64,000 bases of DNA from Streptomyces chrestomyceticus JCM 4735 (GCF_003865135.1 NZ_BHZC01000001.1:1426001-1490000), one strand, 5' to 3'. Shown: positions 54,700 through 63,431, counted from the stretch's first letter. The notes: generated by a model from the sequence alone, not told the origin. A program made the numbers and translations.

Positions 54700-55650
54700 C
54701 TACCTCGGTGCCCCGTACACCGGTTCCGGCGCGGTCGCCTCTTCGAGCAGTCCGCGCGCCGTGTCGCCCGCCTCGACCGGGGTGAAGCGGGCCTGCCGGT
54801 CGGTGGTGGGGCCCGGGCGCCAGCCCTCCATGACCGTGATGCGCCCGCCTTCGGCCGCGAAGACCCGGCCGGTGACGCCTTCGGAGGCGGCGGAGCCGAG
54901 CCAGACGACGAGCGGTGAGACGTTCTCGGGGGCCATCGCGTCGAAGGTGCCGTCCGCCGGTGCCGCCATGGTCTCGGCGAAGGTCCGCTCGGTCATCCGG
55001 GTGCGGGCGGCCGGGGCGACGGCGTTGACCTGTACGCCGTACCGGCCCAGTTCGGCGGCGGCCACGAGAGTGAGGCCGAGGACACCGGCCTTCGCTGCGG
55101 AGTAGTTGACCTGGCCGATGCTGCCCAGCAGCCCTGCCCCCGAGCTGGTGTTGATGACGCGGGCCTGCGCCGGAGTGCCCGCCTTCGCCTGCGCACGCCA
55201 GTGCGCCGCCGCGTGCTGGAGCGGCAGGAAGTGGCCTTTGAGGTGGACGCGCAGGACGGCGTCCCACTCGTCCTCCGTCAGGTTCACCAGCATCCGGTCG
55301 CGTACGAAGCCCGCGTTGTTGACCAGGGTGTCCAGGCGTCCGTACGTGCCCAGCGCGGTGGCGACGAGCGAGGCGGCTCCGGCGGGCGTGGCGACGTCAC
55401 CGCCGTGGGCGACCGCCTCGCCGCCCGCCGCGCGGATCTCCGCGGCCACCGCGTCGGCGGGGCCTCCGGCGTCCTCGGCCGGGCTGCCGTCCGGCCGTAC
55501 CCCCAGGTCGTTGACGACGACCCGGGCGCCTTCGGCGGCGAACGCCAGGGCGTGGGCACGGCCGAGGCCGCGGCCCGCGCCGGTGACGGCGACCACGCGG
55601 CCGGCGCAGAGACCGGTGGCGGCGCTCACGGTCGGGTGGTCATCGGTCAT
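54700..55650 (-). CDS. SDR-family oxidoreductase (Rv3548c-like, 17beta-HSD4/MFE type)
   Basis: A 316-residue short-chain dehydrogenase resembling the hydroxyacyl-CoA dehydrogenase domain of peroxisomal multifunctional enzyme type 2. Cofactor motif TGAGRGLGRAHALAF, VVNDLGVRPDGS, NNAGFVRDRMLVNL, Ser in INTSSGAGLLG, and YSAAKAGVLG with the catalytic Tyr/Lys. The C-terminal extension (ENVSPLVVWLGSAASEGVTG) is typical of this subgroup. The gene order (two SDR genes divergent from echA20) copies Rv3549c-Rv3548c in M. tuberculosis. ATG 55650 has GGAGGGC seven bases upstream and lies within the last codons of the upstream SDR gene (11-base overlap), so translation is probably coupled. Confidence 0.9.
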   Translation of the reverse strand: MTDDHPTVSAATGLCAGRVVAVTGAGRGLGRAHALAFAAEGARVVVNDLGVRPDGSPAEDAGGPADAVAAEIRAAGGEAVAHGGDVATPAGAASLVATALGTYGRLDTLVNNAGFVRDRMLVNLTEDEWDAVLRVHLKGHFLPLQHAAAHWRAQAKAGTPAQARVINTSSGAGLLGSIGQVNYSAAKAGVLGLTLVAAAELGRYGVQVNAVAPAARTRMTERTFAETMAAPADGTFDAMAPENVSPLVVWLGSAASEGVTGRVFAAEGGRITVMEGWRPGPTTDRQARFTPVEAGDTARGLLEEATAPEPVYGAPR

Positions 55651-56500
55651 CGCTGCCCTCCGGGTCGGCGGTGGCGGCCGTACCGGCCGCCGAAGACAGG
55701 AACGGGGACGGGTCCGGCGCACCGGGCGGCTGTCCGGCCGCCTCCAGGAAGGCCGGCCGTTCGCCCCCGCCGTGGACGGCCAGGCTCGCCCCGCTCACGT
55801 AGGCGCACCGGTCGCCGGCGAGGAAGGCGCAGAGTTCGCCGATCTCGTCGGGGGTCGCGAGCCTGCCGAGCGGGACGGTGCGGCCGACGGCGGCGATGCC
55901 CGCCTCGTCGCCGTAGTGCAGGTGGGAGAGTTCGGTACGGACCATGCCGACGACGAGGGTGTTGACGCGGATGTGCGGCGCCCATTCGACGGCCATGGTG
56001 CGGGCGAGGTTCTCCAGGCCCGCCTTCGCCGCCCCGTAGGCGGCGGAGCCGGGCGACGGGCGGGTGCCGCTGACGCTGCCGATCATGATGATCGAGCCGC
56101 CGGCCGGCTGCCGCGCCATGACGGCCCGTGCGGCGAGGGAGACGGTCAGCGGCGCGACGAGGTTCAGTTCGACGACCCGGGCGGCCTGCTGCGGCGAGGA
56201 GTCGTCGAGGAGCCGGTACGGGGTGCCGCCCGCGTTGTTGACGAGGATGTCGAGGCGTCCGTGACGGGCCCGTACCCGGTCGAAGCAGGCGGCGACCGCG
56301 TCGGGGTCGCGCACGTCCACCGGTTCGTAGGCGGCGGTGCGCCCGTCCGCCGCCGTGACCGGCCGCTCCGGCGGGCGGCGGGCGCAGGCGACGACCTCGG
56401 CTCCGGCCGCCAGCAGGGCCCGGACGACACCGGCGCCGACGCCCCGGGTGCCGCCCGTGACGACCGCGACGCGCCCCGACAGATCGATGTCGAGCGCCAA
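55640..56500 (-). CDS. SDR-family oxidoreductase (Rv3549c-like)
   Basis: A 286-residue short-chain dehydrogenase. Cofactor motif TGGTRGVGAGVVRAL, NNAGGTPYRLLDDS, Ser in IMIGSVSGTRPS, and YGAAKAGLENLAR with catalytic Tyr/Lys; conserved PLGRLATPDEIGELCAFLAG near the C-terminus. About 30 extra Pro/Ala-rich residues follow the usual end. TTG 56500 is the start: GGAGG lies seven bases upstream and homology begins at LDIDLSGRVAVVTG. It is divergent from echA20 across a KstR2-like box and corresponds in order to Rv3549c of the mycobacterial HIP cluster. Confidence 0.88.
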   Translation of the reverse strand: MALDIDLSGRVAVVTGGTRGVGAGVVRALLAAGAEVVACARRPPERPVTAADGRTAAYEPVDVRDPDAVAACFDRVRARHGRLDILVNNAGGTPYRLLDDSSPQQAARVVELNLVAPLTVSLAARAVMARQPAGGSIIMIGSVSGTRPSPGSAAYGAAKAGLENLARTMAVEWAPHIRVNTLVVGMVRTELSHLHYGDEAGIAAVGRTVPLGRLATPDEIGELCAFLAGDRCAYVSGASLAVHGGGERPAFLEAAGQPPGAPDPSPFLSSAAGTAATADPEGSDDR

Positions 56501-56560
56501 AAGGCCACCTCCGCCCTCCCGTTGCGGGCCCCGCGCTGCTACCTTCGCAAGCGGCCTGCA

Positions 56561-56579
56561 CCTAACAAACGTTTGGTGG
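56561..56579. promoter_or_regulatory. KstR2-like operator in the SDR/echA20 divergent promoter
   Basis: CCTAACAAACGTTTGGTGG, with palindromic core CAAACGTTTG. It matches the published KstR2 consensus AnCAAGnnCTTGnT at eight of ten fixed positions and agrees with the box at 63432-63450 at 16 of 19 positions. It lies 20 bases before ATG 56599 and 61 bases before TTG 56500. Confidence 0.82.
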
Positions 56580-56598
56580 AAAGGTAGCTGATCCGCCC

Positions 56599-57462
56599 AT
56601 GGGTGTCTCCACCTCCGTCACCGTGTCCCGCCCCCAGGACGGCACCGCGCTGGTCACCGTCGACCGGCCGCCGGTCAACGCCCTGCCCGTACAGGACTGG
56701 TTCGACCTGGCCGACGCGGTCCGCGCGGCCGGCCGCGACCCCGGCGTCCGCTGTGTGGTGCTCGCCGCGGCGGGCCGCGGCTTCAACGCGGGCGTGGACA
56801 TCAAGGAGATGCGGCGGACGCCGGGGCACGCCGCGTTGCTCGGCGCCAACCGGGGCTGTTACGAGGCGTTTGCGGCCGTCTACGACTGCGAGGTGCCGGT
56901 CGTCGCCGCCGTGCGGGGCCACTGCCTGGGCGGCGGCATCGGGCTGGTGGGCAACGCGGACGCGATCGTGGCGAGCGACGACGCGACGTTCGGCCTGCCC
57001 GAACTGGACCGCGGCGCGCTCGGCGCGGCCACCCACCTCGCCCGGCTCGTCCCGCCGCACCTGATGCGCACCCTCTACTACACCTCGCGCACCGTGACCG
57101 CCGCCGAACTCCACCGGCACGGCTCCGTCTGGTCCGTGGTGCCGCGCGACGAGGTGCTGGCCACGGCGCTGGCGCTGGCCGGGGAGATCGCCGCCAAGGA
57201 CGGGTACCTGCTGCGGCTGGCCAAGGCCGCCATCAACGGCATCGACCCGGTCGACGTGCACCGCAGCTACCGCTTCGAGCAGGGCTTCACGTTCGAGGCC
57301 AACCTCAGCGGCGTCGCCGACCGGCACCGGGACGCCTTCGCGCGGAACAGGGAGAACAGGGGGAACAGCACGCCGGCGGACGGTCCGGAGCGCGAACGCA
57401 GCGAAGACACGCCCGAAACCGACGCCCCCGAAACCAACGCCCCCGAAGGGAACCCGAGTTGA
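56599..57462 (+). CDS. echA20: EchA20-like crotonase (steroid ring C/D catabolism)
   Basis: A 287-residue crotonase-fold protein. CoA/oxyanion segments FNAGVDIKEM and HCLGGGIGLVGNADAIV; the first hydratase glutamate is missing (GGGIG) while LPELDRGALG keeps the second, as in mycobacterial EchA20, an enzyme that opens the D-derived ring in HIP catabolism rather than hydrating a simple enoyl-CoA. The last ~40 residues form an acidic repeat tail (TPETDAPETNAPEGNPS). The gene order echA20-ipdA-ipdB-ipdC matches Rv3550-Rv3553. ATG 56599 lacks a strong Shine-Dalgarno site. The stop overlaps the ipdA start (TTGA). Confidence 0.9.
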   Translation: MGVSTSVTVSRPQDGTALVTVDRPPVNALPVQDWFDLADAVRAAGRDPGVRCVVLAAAGRGFNAGVDIKEMRRTPGHAALLGANRGCYEAFAAVYDCEVPVVAAVRGHCLGGGIGLVGNADAIVASDDATFGLPELDRGALGAATHLARLVPPHLMRTLYYTSRTVTAAELHRHGSVWSVVPRDEVLATALALAGEIAAKDGYLLRLAKAAINGIDPVDVHRSYRFEQGFTFEANLSGVADRHRDAFARNRENRGNSTPADGPERERSEDTPETDAPETNAPEGNPS

Positions 57463-58385
57463 GCGACAAGAGGATGACCGCCGACGGCGTGGTGGCGCGG
57501 CTGGAGAGCGGCATGACGCTCGGCATCGGCGGCTGGGGTTCGCGCCGCAAGCCGATGGCGCTGGTCCGTGCCCTGCTGCGGTCCGGCCTGACGGATCTCA
57601 CCGTCGTCTCCTGCGGCGGCCCCGATGTCGGCCTGCTGGCGGCCGCCGGGAAGATCCGCCGGCTGGTCACGCCCTTCGTCACGCTGGACTCGGTCCCCCT
57701 GGAGCCGCACTTCCGCGCCGCCCGCGAGCGCGGCGCCCTGGAACTGACCGAGCTGGACGAGGCGATGTTCCTATGGGGCCTGACCGCGGCGGGCCAGCGG
57801 CTGCCGTTCATGCCGGTACGGGCCGGGCTCGGCTCCGACGTGCTGCGGGTCAACCCCCATCTCCGTACGGTCACTTCGCCGTACGAGGACGGCGAGGTGC
57901 TGGCCGCCGCCCCGGCGCTGCGGCTGGACGCGGCGCTGGTGCACCTCAACCGGGCGGACGCCCGGGGCAACGCCCAGTATCTGGGGCCCGACCCGTACTT
58001 CGACGACCTCTTCTGCGAGGCGGCGGACACGGCGTACGTCTCGTGCGAACGGATCGTGGACGGCGAAGAGCTGGCGCGGGCGGGCTGTCCGCAGACGCTG
58101 CTGGTCAGCCGGATGTTCGTCAGCGGTGTCGTGGAGGCGCCGCGCGGTGCGCACTTCACGTCCTGTGTGCCGGACTACGGGCGGGACGAGGCGTTCCAGC
58201 GGGCGTACGTCCGGGCGGCGGCGGACCCGGACACGTGGGCGGCGTTCGTCAAGCGCTTCCTGTCGGGCGACGAGGACGACTACCGGGCGGCGGTGGCGGC
58301 CTTCACCGAAGAGGCCGGAGAGAGCGAAGAGAGCGAAGAGAGCAAGCCCGCAGCAGCCGGGACGACCGCCGAGGAGCGCCGATGA
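57459..58385 (+). CDS. ipdA: IpdA, CoA-transferase-family alpha subunit of the COCHEA-CoA hydrolase
   Basis: A 308-residue CoA-transferase-fold subunit. In mycobacteria IpdA and IpdB form a heteromer that hydrolytically opens the last ring of the cholesterol nucleus (COCHEA-CoA). Conserved parts: SGMTLGIGGWGSRRKPMALV, VVSCGGPDVGLLAAAGKIRR and ELDEAMFLWGLTAAGQRLPF; Glu101 in LDEAMF is the likely counterpart of the essential glutamate reported for IpdA. The C-terminus is an acidic low-complexity tail (ESEESEES, encoded by 9-base repeats). TTG 57459 overlaps the echA20 stop; ATG 57474 is an alternative start. The end overlaps the ipdB start as ATGA. Confidence 0.92.
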   Translation: MSDKRMTADGVVARLESGMTLGIGGWGSRRKPMALVRALLRSGLTDLTVVSCGGPDVGLLAAAGKIRRLVTPFVTLDSVPLEPHFRAARERGALELTELDEAMFLWGLTAAGQRLPFMPVRAGLGSDVLRVNPHLRTVTSPYEDGEVLAAAPALRLDAALVHLNRADARGNAQYLGPDPYFDDLFCEAADTAYVSCERIVDGEELARAGCPQTLLVSRMFVSGVVEAPRGAHFTSCVPDYGRDEAFQRAYVRAAADPDTWAAFVKRFLSGDEDDYRAAVAAFTEEAGESEESEESKPAAAGTTAEERR

Positions 58386-59176
58386 CCGCCCGCACCCGGC
58401 CCACGGCCGTCACCCGCGCCGAATACTGCGTGATCGCCTGCGCCGAGGTGTGGCGCGGCGCGGGCGAGGTGCTCGCCTCCCCCATGGGCACGGTTCCCGC
58501 CCTCGGCGCGCGGCTGGCGCGGCTGACCTTCTCCCCCGACCTCCTGCTGACGGACGGCGAGGCGCTGCTCGTCGGCGGCGGACCGGCGGCAGGGAGGACG
58601 GGCGCGCCAGAGCCGATGACCGAGGGCTGGCTGCCGTACCGCCGGCATCTGGCGCTGGTGGCCACCGGCCGCCGCCACGTCATGATGGGCGCGAGCCAGA
58701 TCGACCGGTACGGCAACCAGAACATCTCCTGCATCGGGGACTGGGCGCGCCCGTCCCGCCAGTTGCTCGGGGTGCGGGGCGCGCCGGTCAACACCCTCAA
58801 CCACCCGACCAGCTACTGGGTGCCGAAGCACTCGCCGCGGACCTTTGTCGAGCGGGTCGACATGGTCTGCGGCGTCGGGTACGACCGGGCCGCGGCGGCC
58901 GGGCCGTCCGCCACCCGCTTCCACCGCGTCCCGGAGGTCGTCAGCGACCTCGGCGTGTTCGACTTCGAGACGCCCGATCGCACCCTGCGCGTCCGGTCGC
59001 TGCATCCCGGCGTACGGCTCGAAGACGTCCGCGCGGCGACGGGGTTCACCCTGCACGTACCGGACGGAGAGGTTCCGCACACCCGTGAACCGACCGCCGA
59101 AGAACTGCGCCTGCTCCGCGAGGTCGTCGACCCGGGCGGGCTGCGCGACCGCGAGGTGCCGCCGTGCGGCCCCTGA
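58382..59176 (+). CDS. ipdB: IpdB, CoA-transferase-family beta subunit of the COCHEA-CoA hydrolase
   Basis: A 264-residue partner of IpdA. Conserved parts: AEYCVIACAEVWRGAGEVLA, SPMGTVPALGARLARLTFSP, MMGASQIDRYGNQNIS and GDWARPSRQLLGVRGAP. True class I CoA transferases use a glutamate in the beta subunit; the S(E)NG-type site is absent here, as in IpdB, consistent with hydrolase rather than transferase activity. ATG 58382 overlaps the ipdA stop by four bases, and the end overlaps ipdC by 13 bases, so the four plus-strand genes are one translationally coupled operon. Confidence 0.92.
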   Translation: MTARTRPTAVTRAEYCVIACAEVWRGAGEVLASPMGTVPALGARLARLTFSPDLLLTDGEALLVGGGPAAGRTGAPEPMTEGWLPYRRHLALVATGRRHVMMGASQIDRYGNQNISCIGDWARPSRQLLGVRGAPVNTLNHPTSYWVPKHSPRTFVERVDMVCGVGYDRAAAAGPSATRFHRVPEVVSDLGVFDFETPDRTLRVRSLHPGVRLEDVRAATGFTLHVPDGEVPHTREPTAEELRLLREVVDPGGLRDREVPPCGP

Positions 59177-60228
59177 CCACCGCGCTGACCGAGCTGACGG
59201 GCGTCCGCCATCCCGTCGTGCAGACCGGCATGGGGTGGGTCGCCGGGCCGCGCCTGGTCTCCGCCACCGCCGAGGCGGGCGCGCTCGGCATCCTGGCGTC
59301 CGCCACCATGTCGACCGAGCGGCTGCGGGCCGCGGTCCGCGAGGTCGCCTCCCGTACGGACCGGCCCTTCGGCGTCAATCTGCGGGCGGACGCCGGGGAC
59401 GCGGCCGAGCGGGTGCACGTCATCATCGAGGAAGGCGTGCGGGTCGCCTCGTTCGCCCTGGCGCCCTCGCGGGAGCTGATCGCCCGCCTCAAGGACGCGG
59501 GAGTCGTCGTCATCCCGACGGTGGGGGCGCGGCGGCACGCGGAGAAGGTCGCCGCGTGGGGTGCGGACGCGGTGATCGTCCAGGGCGCGGAGGGCGGCGG
59601 GCACACCGGTGAGGTGGCGACCAGCGTGCTGCTGCCGCAGGTCGTGGACGCGGTGGACATCCCGGTCGTGGCGGCCGGCGGCTTCCACGACGGGCGCGGG
59701 CTGGTGGCCGCCCTGGCCTTCGGGGCGGCCGGTGTGGCCATGGGGACGCGCTTCCTGCTCACGTCCGACAGCACCGTCCCGGAGGCGGTCAAGGCGCGCT
59801 ACCTGGCGGCCTCGGTCGGGGACGTCACCGTGACGCGTGCGGTGGACGGGCTGCCGCACCGGATGCTGCGGACGGATTTGGTGGCGGCCCTGGAGCGGTC
59901 CGGGCGCCCGGCGGCGCTGCTGCGGGCCGTGCGGCACGCCGCCGCGTTCCGGAAGGAGGCGGGGACGGGCTGGGCCCGTACGGTGCGCGACGGGCTGGCC
60001 ATGAAGCGGGGCGCGGGGCTGACCTGGAGCCAGGTGCTGCTGGCCGCGAACACGCCGATGATGCTGCGGGCCGCGCTGGTGGAGGGCCGTACGGACGCCG
60101 GGGTGATGGCGTCCGGGCAGGTGGCCGGGGTCATCGAGGACCTGCCGTCGTGCGCGGAACTGGTCGGCCGGATCATGGCCGAGGCGGCGGCGACGCTGGA
60201 CCGGCTGGAGCGGGGCGGCACGGAGTGA
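59164..60228 (+). CDS. ipdC: IpdC-like flavin-dependent oxidoreductase (nitronate monooxygenase family)
   Basis: A 354-residue FMN-binding TIM-barrel protein of the nitronate monooxygenase/2-nitropropane dioxygenase family. Flavin-site segments: VQTGMGWVAGPRLVSATAEA, GADAVIVQGAEGGGHTGEV, IPVVAAGGFHDGRGLVAALA and GAAGVAMGTRFLLTSDS. In mycobacterial HIP catabolism IpdC is the flavin enzyme introducing a double bond before ring opening. Position directly after ipdB, as Rv3553 after Rv3552, supports the assignment. GTG 59164 lies inside ipdB (13-base overlap). Confidence 0.9.
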   Translation: MRPLTTALTELTGVRHPVVQTGMGWVAGPRLVSATAEAGALGILASATMSTERLRAAVREVASRTDRPFGVNLRADAGDAAERVHVIIEEGVRVASFALAPSRELIARLKDAGVVVIPTVGARRHAEKVAAWGADAVIVQGAEGGGHTGEVATSVLLPQVVDAVDIPVVAAGGFHDGRGLVAALAFGAAGVAMGTRFLLTSDSTVPEAVKARYLAASVGDVTVTRAVDGLPHRMLRTDLVAALERSGRPAALLRAVRHAAAFRKEAGTGWARTVRDGLAMKRGAGLTWSQVLLAANTPMMLRAALVEGRTDAGVMASGQVAGVIEDLPSCAELVGRIMAEAAATLDRLERGGTE

Positions 60229-60339
60229 GCGGGCCGGACCCGAACACCGGTCCGGATGTCGTCCACTACGGTGGAGGCCGAACACTGTAGGCCGTCCCGG
60301 GTCCCGCCGCGGGCGGAGGTTTCCATCGGGGGAGATCAC

Positions 60340-60651
60340 ATGCGCAAGTTCCTCGCCACGGCCGTCGCGGCGACGGCGCTCAGCACGACCCTGGGCCTGG
60401 CCACGGCCGCGCAGGCCGAGGCGGCCCCTCGGGCGCCGCAGTGCGCCAAGGTGATGAAGTACTTCACCAAGGACCACCAGCGGTTCGTCCGCCTGAAGAA
60501 CCTCTGCGCGCAGCGCACCGCCTGCTACACGATCGTCGTACCGGCCCGGCCCGCCGTGAACGGCCGCCTCGCCAAGGGCACGACCAAGGACGTCCGGTAC
60601 GGCACGGACCGGGGCCCGCGCGCCCTGTACGTGAAGAACCGGGCCTGCTGA
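60340..60651 (+). CDS. Small secreted protein with conserved cysteines
   Basis: A 103-residue exported protein: signal peptide KFLATAVAATALSTTLGLA, cleavage near AQAEA, then a basic mature part of about 75 residues with four cysteines (QCAKVM, NLCAQRTACYT, NRAC), likely two disulfides. I recognise no domain; such small basic secreted proteins are common in streptomycetes. ATG 60340 has GGGGGAG six bases upstream. It sits between the ipd operon and the convergent fadA6 and seems unrelated to steroid catabolism. Confidence 0.78.
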   Translation: MRKFLATAVAATALSTTLGLATAAQAEAAPRAPQCAKVMKYFTKDHQRFVRLKNLCAQRTACYTIVVPARPAVNGRLAKGTTKDVRYGTDRGPRALYVKNRAC

Positions 60652-60673
60652 AAGAACCGGTCCTGCTGACACC

Positions 60674-60711
60674 GGGCCGGGTGCCGGTCCCGGGGGCCCG
60701 GCACCCGGCCC
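60674..60711. terminator. Bidirectional hairpin terminator between small secreted-protein gene and fadA6
   Basis: A perfect 14-bp stem (60674-60687 with 60698-60711) with a 10-base loop, 22 bases past one stop codon and three bases from the other. No T-tract. Confidence 0.78.
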
Positions 60712-60714
60712 TCC

Positions 60715-61872
60715 TCACAGCCGTTCGATCACGGTCACATTGGCCTGGCCGCCGCCCTCGCACATCGTCTGGAGCCCGTAGCGTCCGCCGGTGCGCTCCA
60801 GCTCGTGCAGCAGCGTGGTCATGAGCCGGCAGCCGGTCGCGCCGAGCGGGTGGCCGAGGGCGATGGCGCCGCCGTTGACGTTGACCCGGGCGGGGTCGGC
60901 TCCGGTCTCTTCCAGCCAGGCGAGGACCACCGGCGCGAACGCCTCGTTGATCTCCACGAGGTCGACGGCGTCGATGCCGAGTCCGGTCTTCTTCAGCGCG
61001 TGGGCGGTGGCCGGGATCGGCGCGGACAGCATCCGGACCGGGTCCTCGCCGCGTACGGACAGGTGGTGGACGCGGGCGCGCGGCGTCAGCCCGTGGTCCC
61101 GTACGGCCCGCTCGCTCGCCAGCAGCAGGGCCGCGGCGCCGTCGGACACCTGGGAGGAGACGGCGGCCGTGAGCCGGCCGCCGGGCACCACCGGCGCGAG
61201 GGCGGCCATCTTCGCCGCCGAGGTGTCACGGCGCGGGCCCTCGTCGGCCGTCACGTCCCCGTACGGGACCAGCTCGCGCGCGAAGCGCCCCTCGTCGGCG
61301 GCGCGGACGGCCCGCCGGTGCGAGCGCAGCGCGTACTCCTCCATGTCCGTACGGGAGATGCGCCATTTGTCCGCGATCAGTTCGGCGCCGTGGAACTGGT
61401 CCACCGGCTGGTCGCCGTACCGGGCGCGCCAGCCCTCGCTGCCCGCGAACGGTCCTTCGGTCAGCCCGAGCGGTTCGGCGGCCCGGCGGCTCGCGAAGGC
61501 GATGGGGATCATCGACATGTTCTGGGTGCCGCCCGCGACGACCAGGTCCTGGGTGCCGGAGAGCACGGCCTGCGCGGCGAAGTGGACGGCCTGCTGGGAG
61601 GAGCCGCACTGCCGGTCGACGGTGACGCCCGGCACCTCCTCGGGGAGTCCGGCCGCCAGCCAGCTCGTACGGGCGATGTCCCCGGCCTGCGGGCCGACGG
61701 CGTCCAGGCAGCCGAAGACCACGTCGTCCACGGCGGCCGGGTCCACGCCCGTACGCGCCATCAGCGCTTTGAGGACGTGCGCGCCGAGGTCGGCCGGGTG
61801 CGCGGCGGCGAGCCCGCCGCCGCGCTTGCCGACCGGAGTGCGCAGCGCGTCGATGATGTATGCCTCGGCCAT
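60715..61872 (-). CDS. fadA6: FadA6-like thiolase of HIP catabolism
   Basis: A 385-residue thiolase. Active-site blocks are complete: nucleophile Cys in TVDRQCGSSQQAVHFA, His in [10 protein letters not shown] and the C-terminal Cys in TMCEGGGQANV. In M. tuberculosis FadA6 (Rv3556c) cleaves acetyl-CoA from the opened ring product formed after IpdAB. The minus-strand neighbour upstream is a KstR2-like regulator, as in Rv3557c-Rv3556c, which supports the name. ATG 61872 has AGGAG five bases upstream. An 87-base gap separates it from the regulator gene. Confidence 0.91.
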   Translation of the reverse strand: MAEAYIIDALRTPVGKRGGGLAAAHPADLGAHVLKALMARTGVDPAAVDDVVFGCLDAVGPQAGDIARTSWLAAGLPEEVPGVTVDRQCGSSQQAVHFAAQAVLSGTQDLVVAGGTQNMSMIPIAFASRRAAEPLGLTEGPFAGSEGWRARYGDQPVDQFHGAELIADKWRISRTDMEEYALRSHRRAVRAADEGRFARELVPYGDVTADEGPRRDTSAAKMAALAPVVPGGRLTAAVSSQVSDGAAALLLASERAVRDHGLTPRARVHHLSVRGEDPVRMLSAPIPATAHALKKTGLGIDAVDLVEINEAFAPVVLAWLEETGADPARVNVNGGAIALGHPLGATGCRLMTTLLHELERTGGRYGLQTMCEGGGQANVTVIERL

Positions 61873-61959
61873 GCCGGCTCCTGGGTCGTCGGGACGGGCG
61901 GAGCGTGCGGGGTGCGCTGGTGCTGAAGGCGACGCTGGGTACGGGGGTACGGCGGTGTG

Positions 61960-62586
61960 TCAGTCCCGTACGGCGATGCCGTCCAGCACCATCGACAGGT
62001 ACTGGCGGGCGATCTCCTCCGGGCCGTGGTGGCCGCCCGGCCGGTACCAGCTCGCGGCGACCCAGACGGTGTCGCGGACGAACCGGTAGGTGAGCCGGAC
62101 GTCGAGGTCGGGGCGGAAGACGCCGTCGGCGACGCCGCGTTCCAGCGTGCCGAGCCACGCCTTCTCGAACTTCTGCTGCGAGTCGGCGAGATAGCCGAAA
62201 CGGGGCCGTCCGGCGAGCTGCCTGGACTCCTTCTGGTAGATGGCCACGGCGGGACGGTGCCGGTCGATCTCCCGGAAGGACTCGGTGACCAGGGCCTCGA
62301 TGGTCTCCCGGGGGCCGAGCCCGGCGGCGAGCACCGCGTCGTACCCGGCCCACAGCTCGCCCAGGAAGGTGCTGAGGATCTCGTCCAGCATCGATTCCTT
62401 GGAGTCGAAGTGGTAGTAGAGGCTGCCCGCGAGCAGCCCGGCCTCGTCCGCGATCCGGCGTACGGTCGTCGCGTCGTAGCCGTGGGCGGCGAACACCTCG
62501 GCCGCGGTGGCGAGCAGTTCACGGCGGCGGGCGGGTGACGGCGGGGTCACGGCGGCCGGTTTCGCGGTCTTCTTTGCGGTGGACAC
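61960..62586 (-). CDS. kstR2: KstR2-like TetR-family repressor
   Basis: A 208-residue TetR-type regulator. HTH: ELLATAAEVFAAHGYDATTV, RRIADEAGLLAGSLYYHFDS, KESMLDEIL. The ligand domain matches mycobacterial KstR2 over its length, e.g. AVAIYQKESRQLAGRPRFGY, GVADGVFRPDLDVRLTYRFV and VAASWYRPGGHHGPEEIARQ. KstR2 represses HIP-degradation genes and is released by HIP-CoA. GTG 62586 is the start, with GGGAGGG eleven bases upstream. Its expected operators are the matching boxes at 56561-56579 and 63432-63450. It lies 21 bases downstream of ipdF and is probably co-transcribed with it, so it is autoregulated. Confidence 0.92.
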   Translation of the reverse strand: MSTAKKTAKPAAVTPPSPARRRELLATAAEVFAAHGYDATTVRRIADEAGLLAGSLYYHFDSKESMLDEILSTFLGELWAGYDAVLAAGLGPRETIEALVTESFREIDRHRPAVAIYQKESRQLAGRPRFGYLADSQQKFEKAWLGTLERGVADGVFRPDLDVRLTYRFVRDTVWVAASWYRPGGHHGPEEIARQYLSMVLDGIAVRD

Positions 62587-62607
62587 GGGCTCATTGTCCC
62601 TCCCCGG

Positions 62608-63417
62608 TCACGCGCGCTGACTGCTGACCGGGACCGTCTCGCCGGTCATGTACGAGGCGTAGTCGCTGGCGAGGAAGACGATGACGTTGGCGACCTCCCA
62701 CGGCTCGGCGGAGCGCCCGAACGCCTCCCGGCCGGTCAGCTCGGTCAGCAGTTCTTCGCCGGTGACCTTCGCCAGGTGCGGGTGGACGGCCAGGCTGGGC
62801 GAGACGGCGTTGACCCGGACCCCGTACGCGGCGGCCTCCACGGCGGCGCAGCGGGTCAGTGCCATCACCCCGGCTTTGGCAGCGGCGTAGTGCGCCTGGC
62901 CGCGCTGGGCGCGCCAGCCCACCACCGAGGCGTTGTTGACGACGACGCCGCCCCGGCCGGCCGCGCGCATCCGGCGCAGCGCGGCGCGGGTGCAGCGGAA
63001 GGTGCCGTTCAGGGTGACGTCGAGGACGGCGGTCCACTGGTCGTCGGTCATCGCCACCAGGTCGGCGCTGCCGCCGAGTCCGGCGTTGTTGACGACGACG
63101 TCCAGCCGCCCGTGCAGCCGCTCGGCGTGTTCGAAGAGGGCGGCGACCTGCGCCTCGTCGGTGACGTCGCAGGGCTGCGCGGCGACCCGCCCGGCGCCGA
63201 ACTCGGCGGCGAGCGCGGCCGCGTACTCCTTCAGGCGCCGGGTGTGCGCGTCGGAGAGGAGTACGTCCGCGCCTTCCTCCAGGAGTCTGCGCGCGGTGGC
63301 GCCGCCGATGCCGGTGCCCGCCGCGGCGGTGACGACGGCCGTGCGGCCGGTGAGCAGGCCGTGTCCGGGGACGTACGGGGGTGCCGGGGGCGCCGTCGGA
63401 GGCTTCTCGGGCGTCAT
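62608..63417 (-). CDS. ipdF: IpdF-like SDR oxidoreductase
   Basis: A 269-residue short-chain dehydrogenase. Cofactor motif TAAAGTGIGGATARRL, NNAGLGGSADLVAM, Ser in VVNNASVVGWRAQ, and HYAAAKAGVMALTR with catalytic Tyr/Lys. In mycobacteria IpdF (Rv3559c) oxidises the 5-hydroxy group of a HIP-CoA intermediate; gene context with kstR2, fadA6 and a fadE gene supports the same role. ATG 63417 has a -10 TAGCGT (minus strand, 63424-63429) exactly six bases upstream, so it looks leaderless; the KstR2-like box fills the spacer between this -10 and any -35. Confidence 0.9.
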   Translation of the reverse strand: MTPEKPPTAPPAPPYVPGHGLLTGRTAVVTAAAGTGIGGATARRLLEEGADVLLSDAHTRRLKEYAAALAAEFGAGRVAAQPCDVTDEAQVAALFEHAERLHGRLDVVVNNAGLGGSADLVAMTDDQWTAVLDVTLNGTFRCTRAALRRMRAAGRGGVVVNNASVVGWRAQRGQAHYAAAKAGVMALTRCAAVEAAAYGVRVNAVSPSLAVHPHLAKVTGEELLTELTGREAFGRSAEPWEVANVIVFLASDYASYMTGETVPVSSQRA

Positions 63418-63431
63418 GGCGGTACGCTAAC

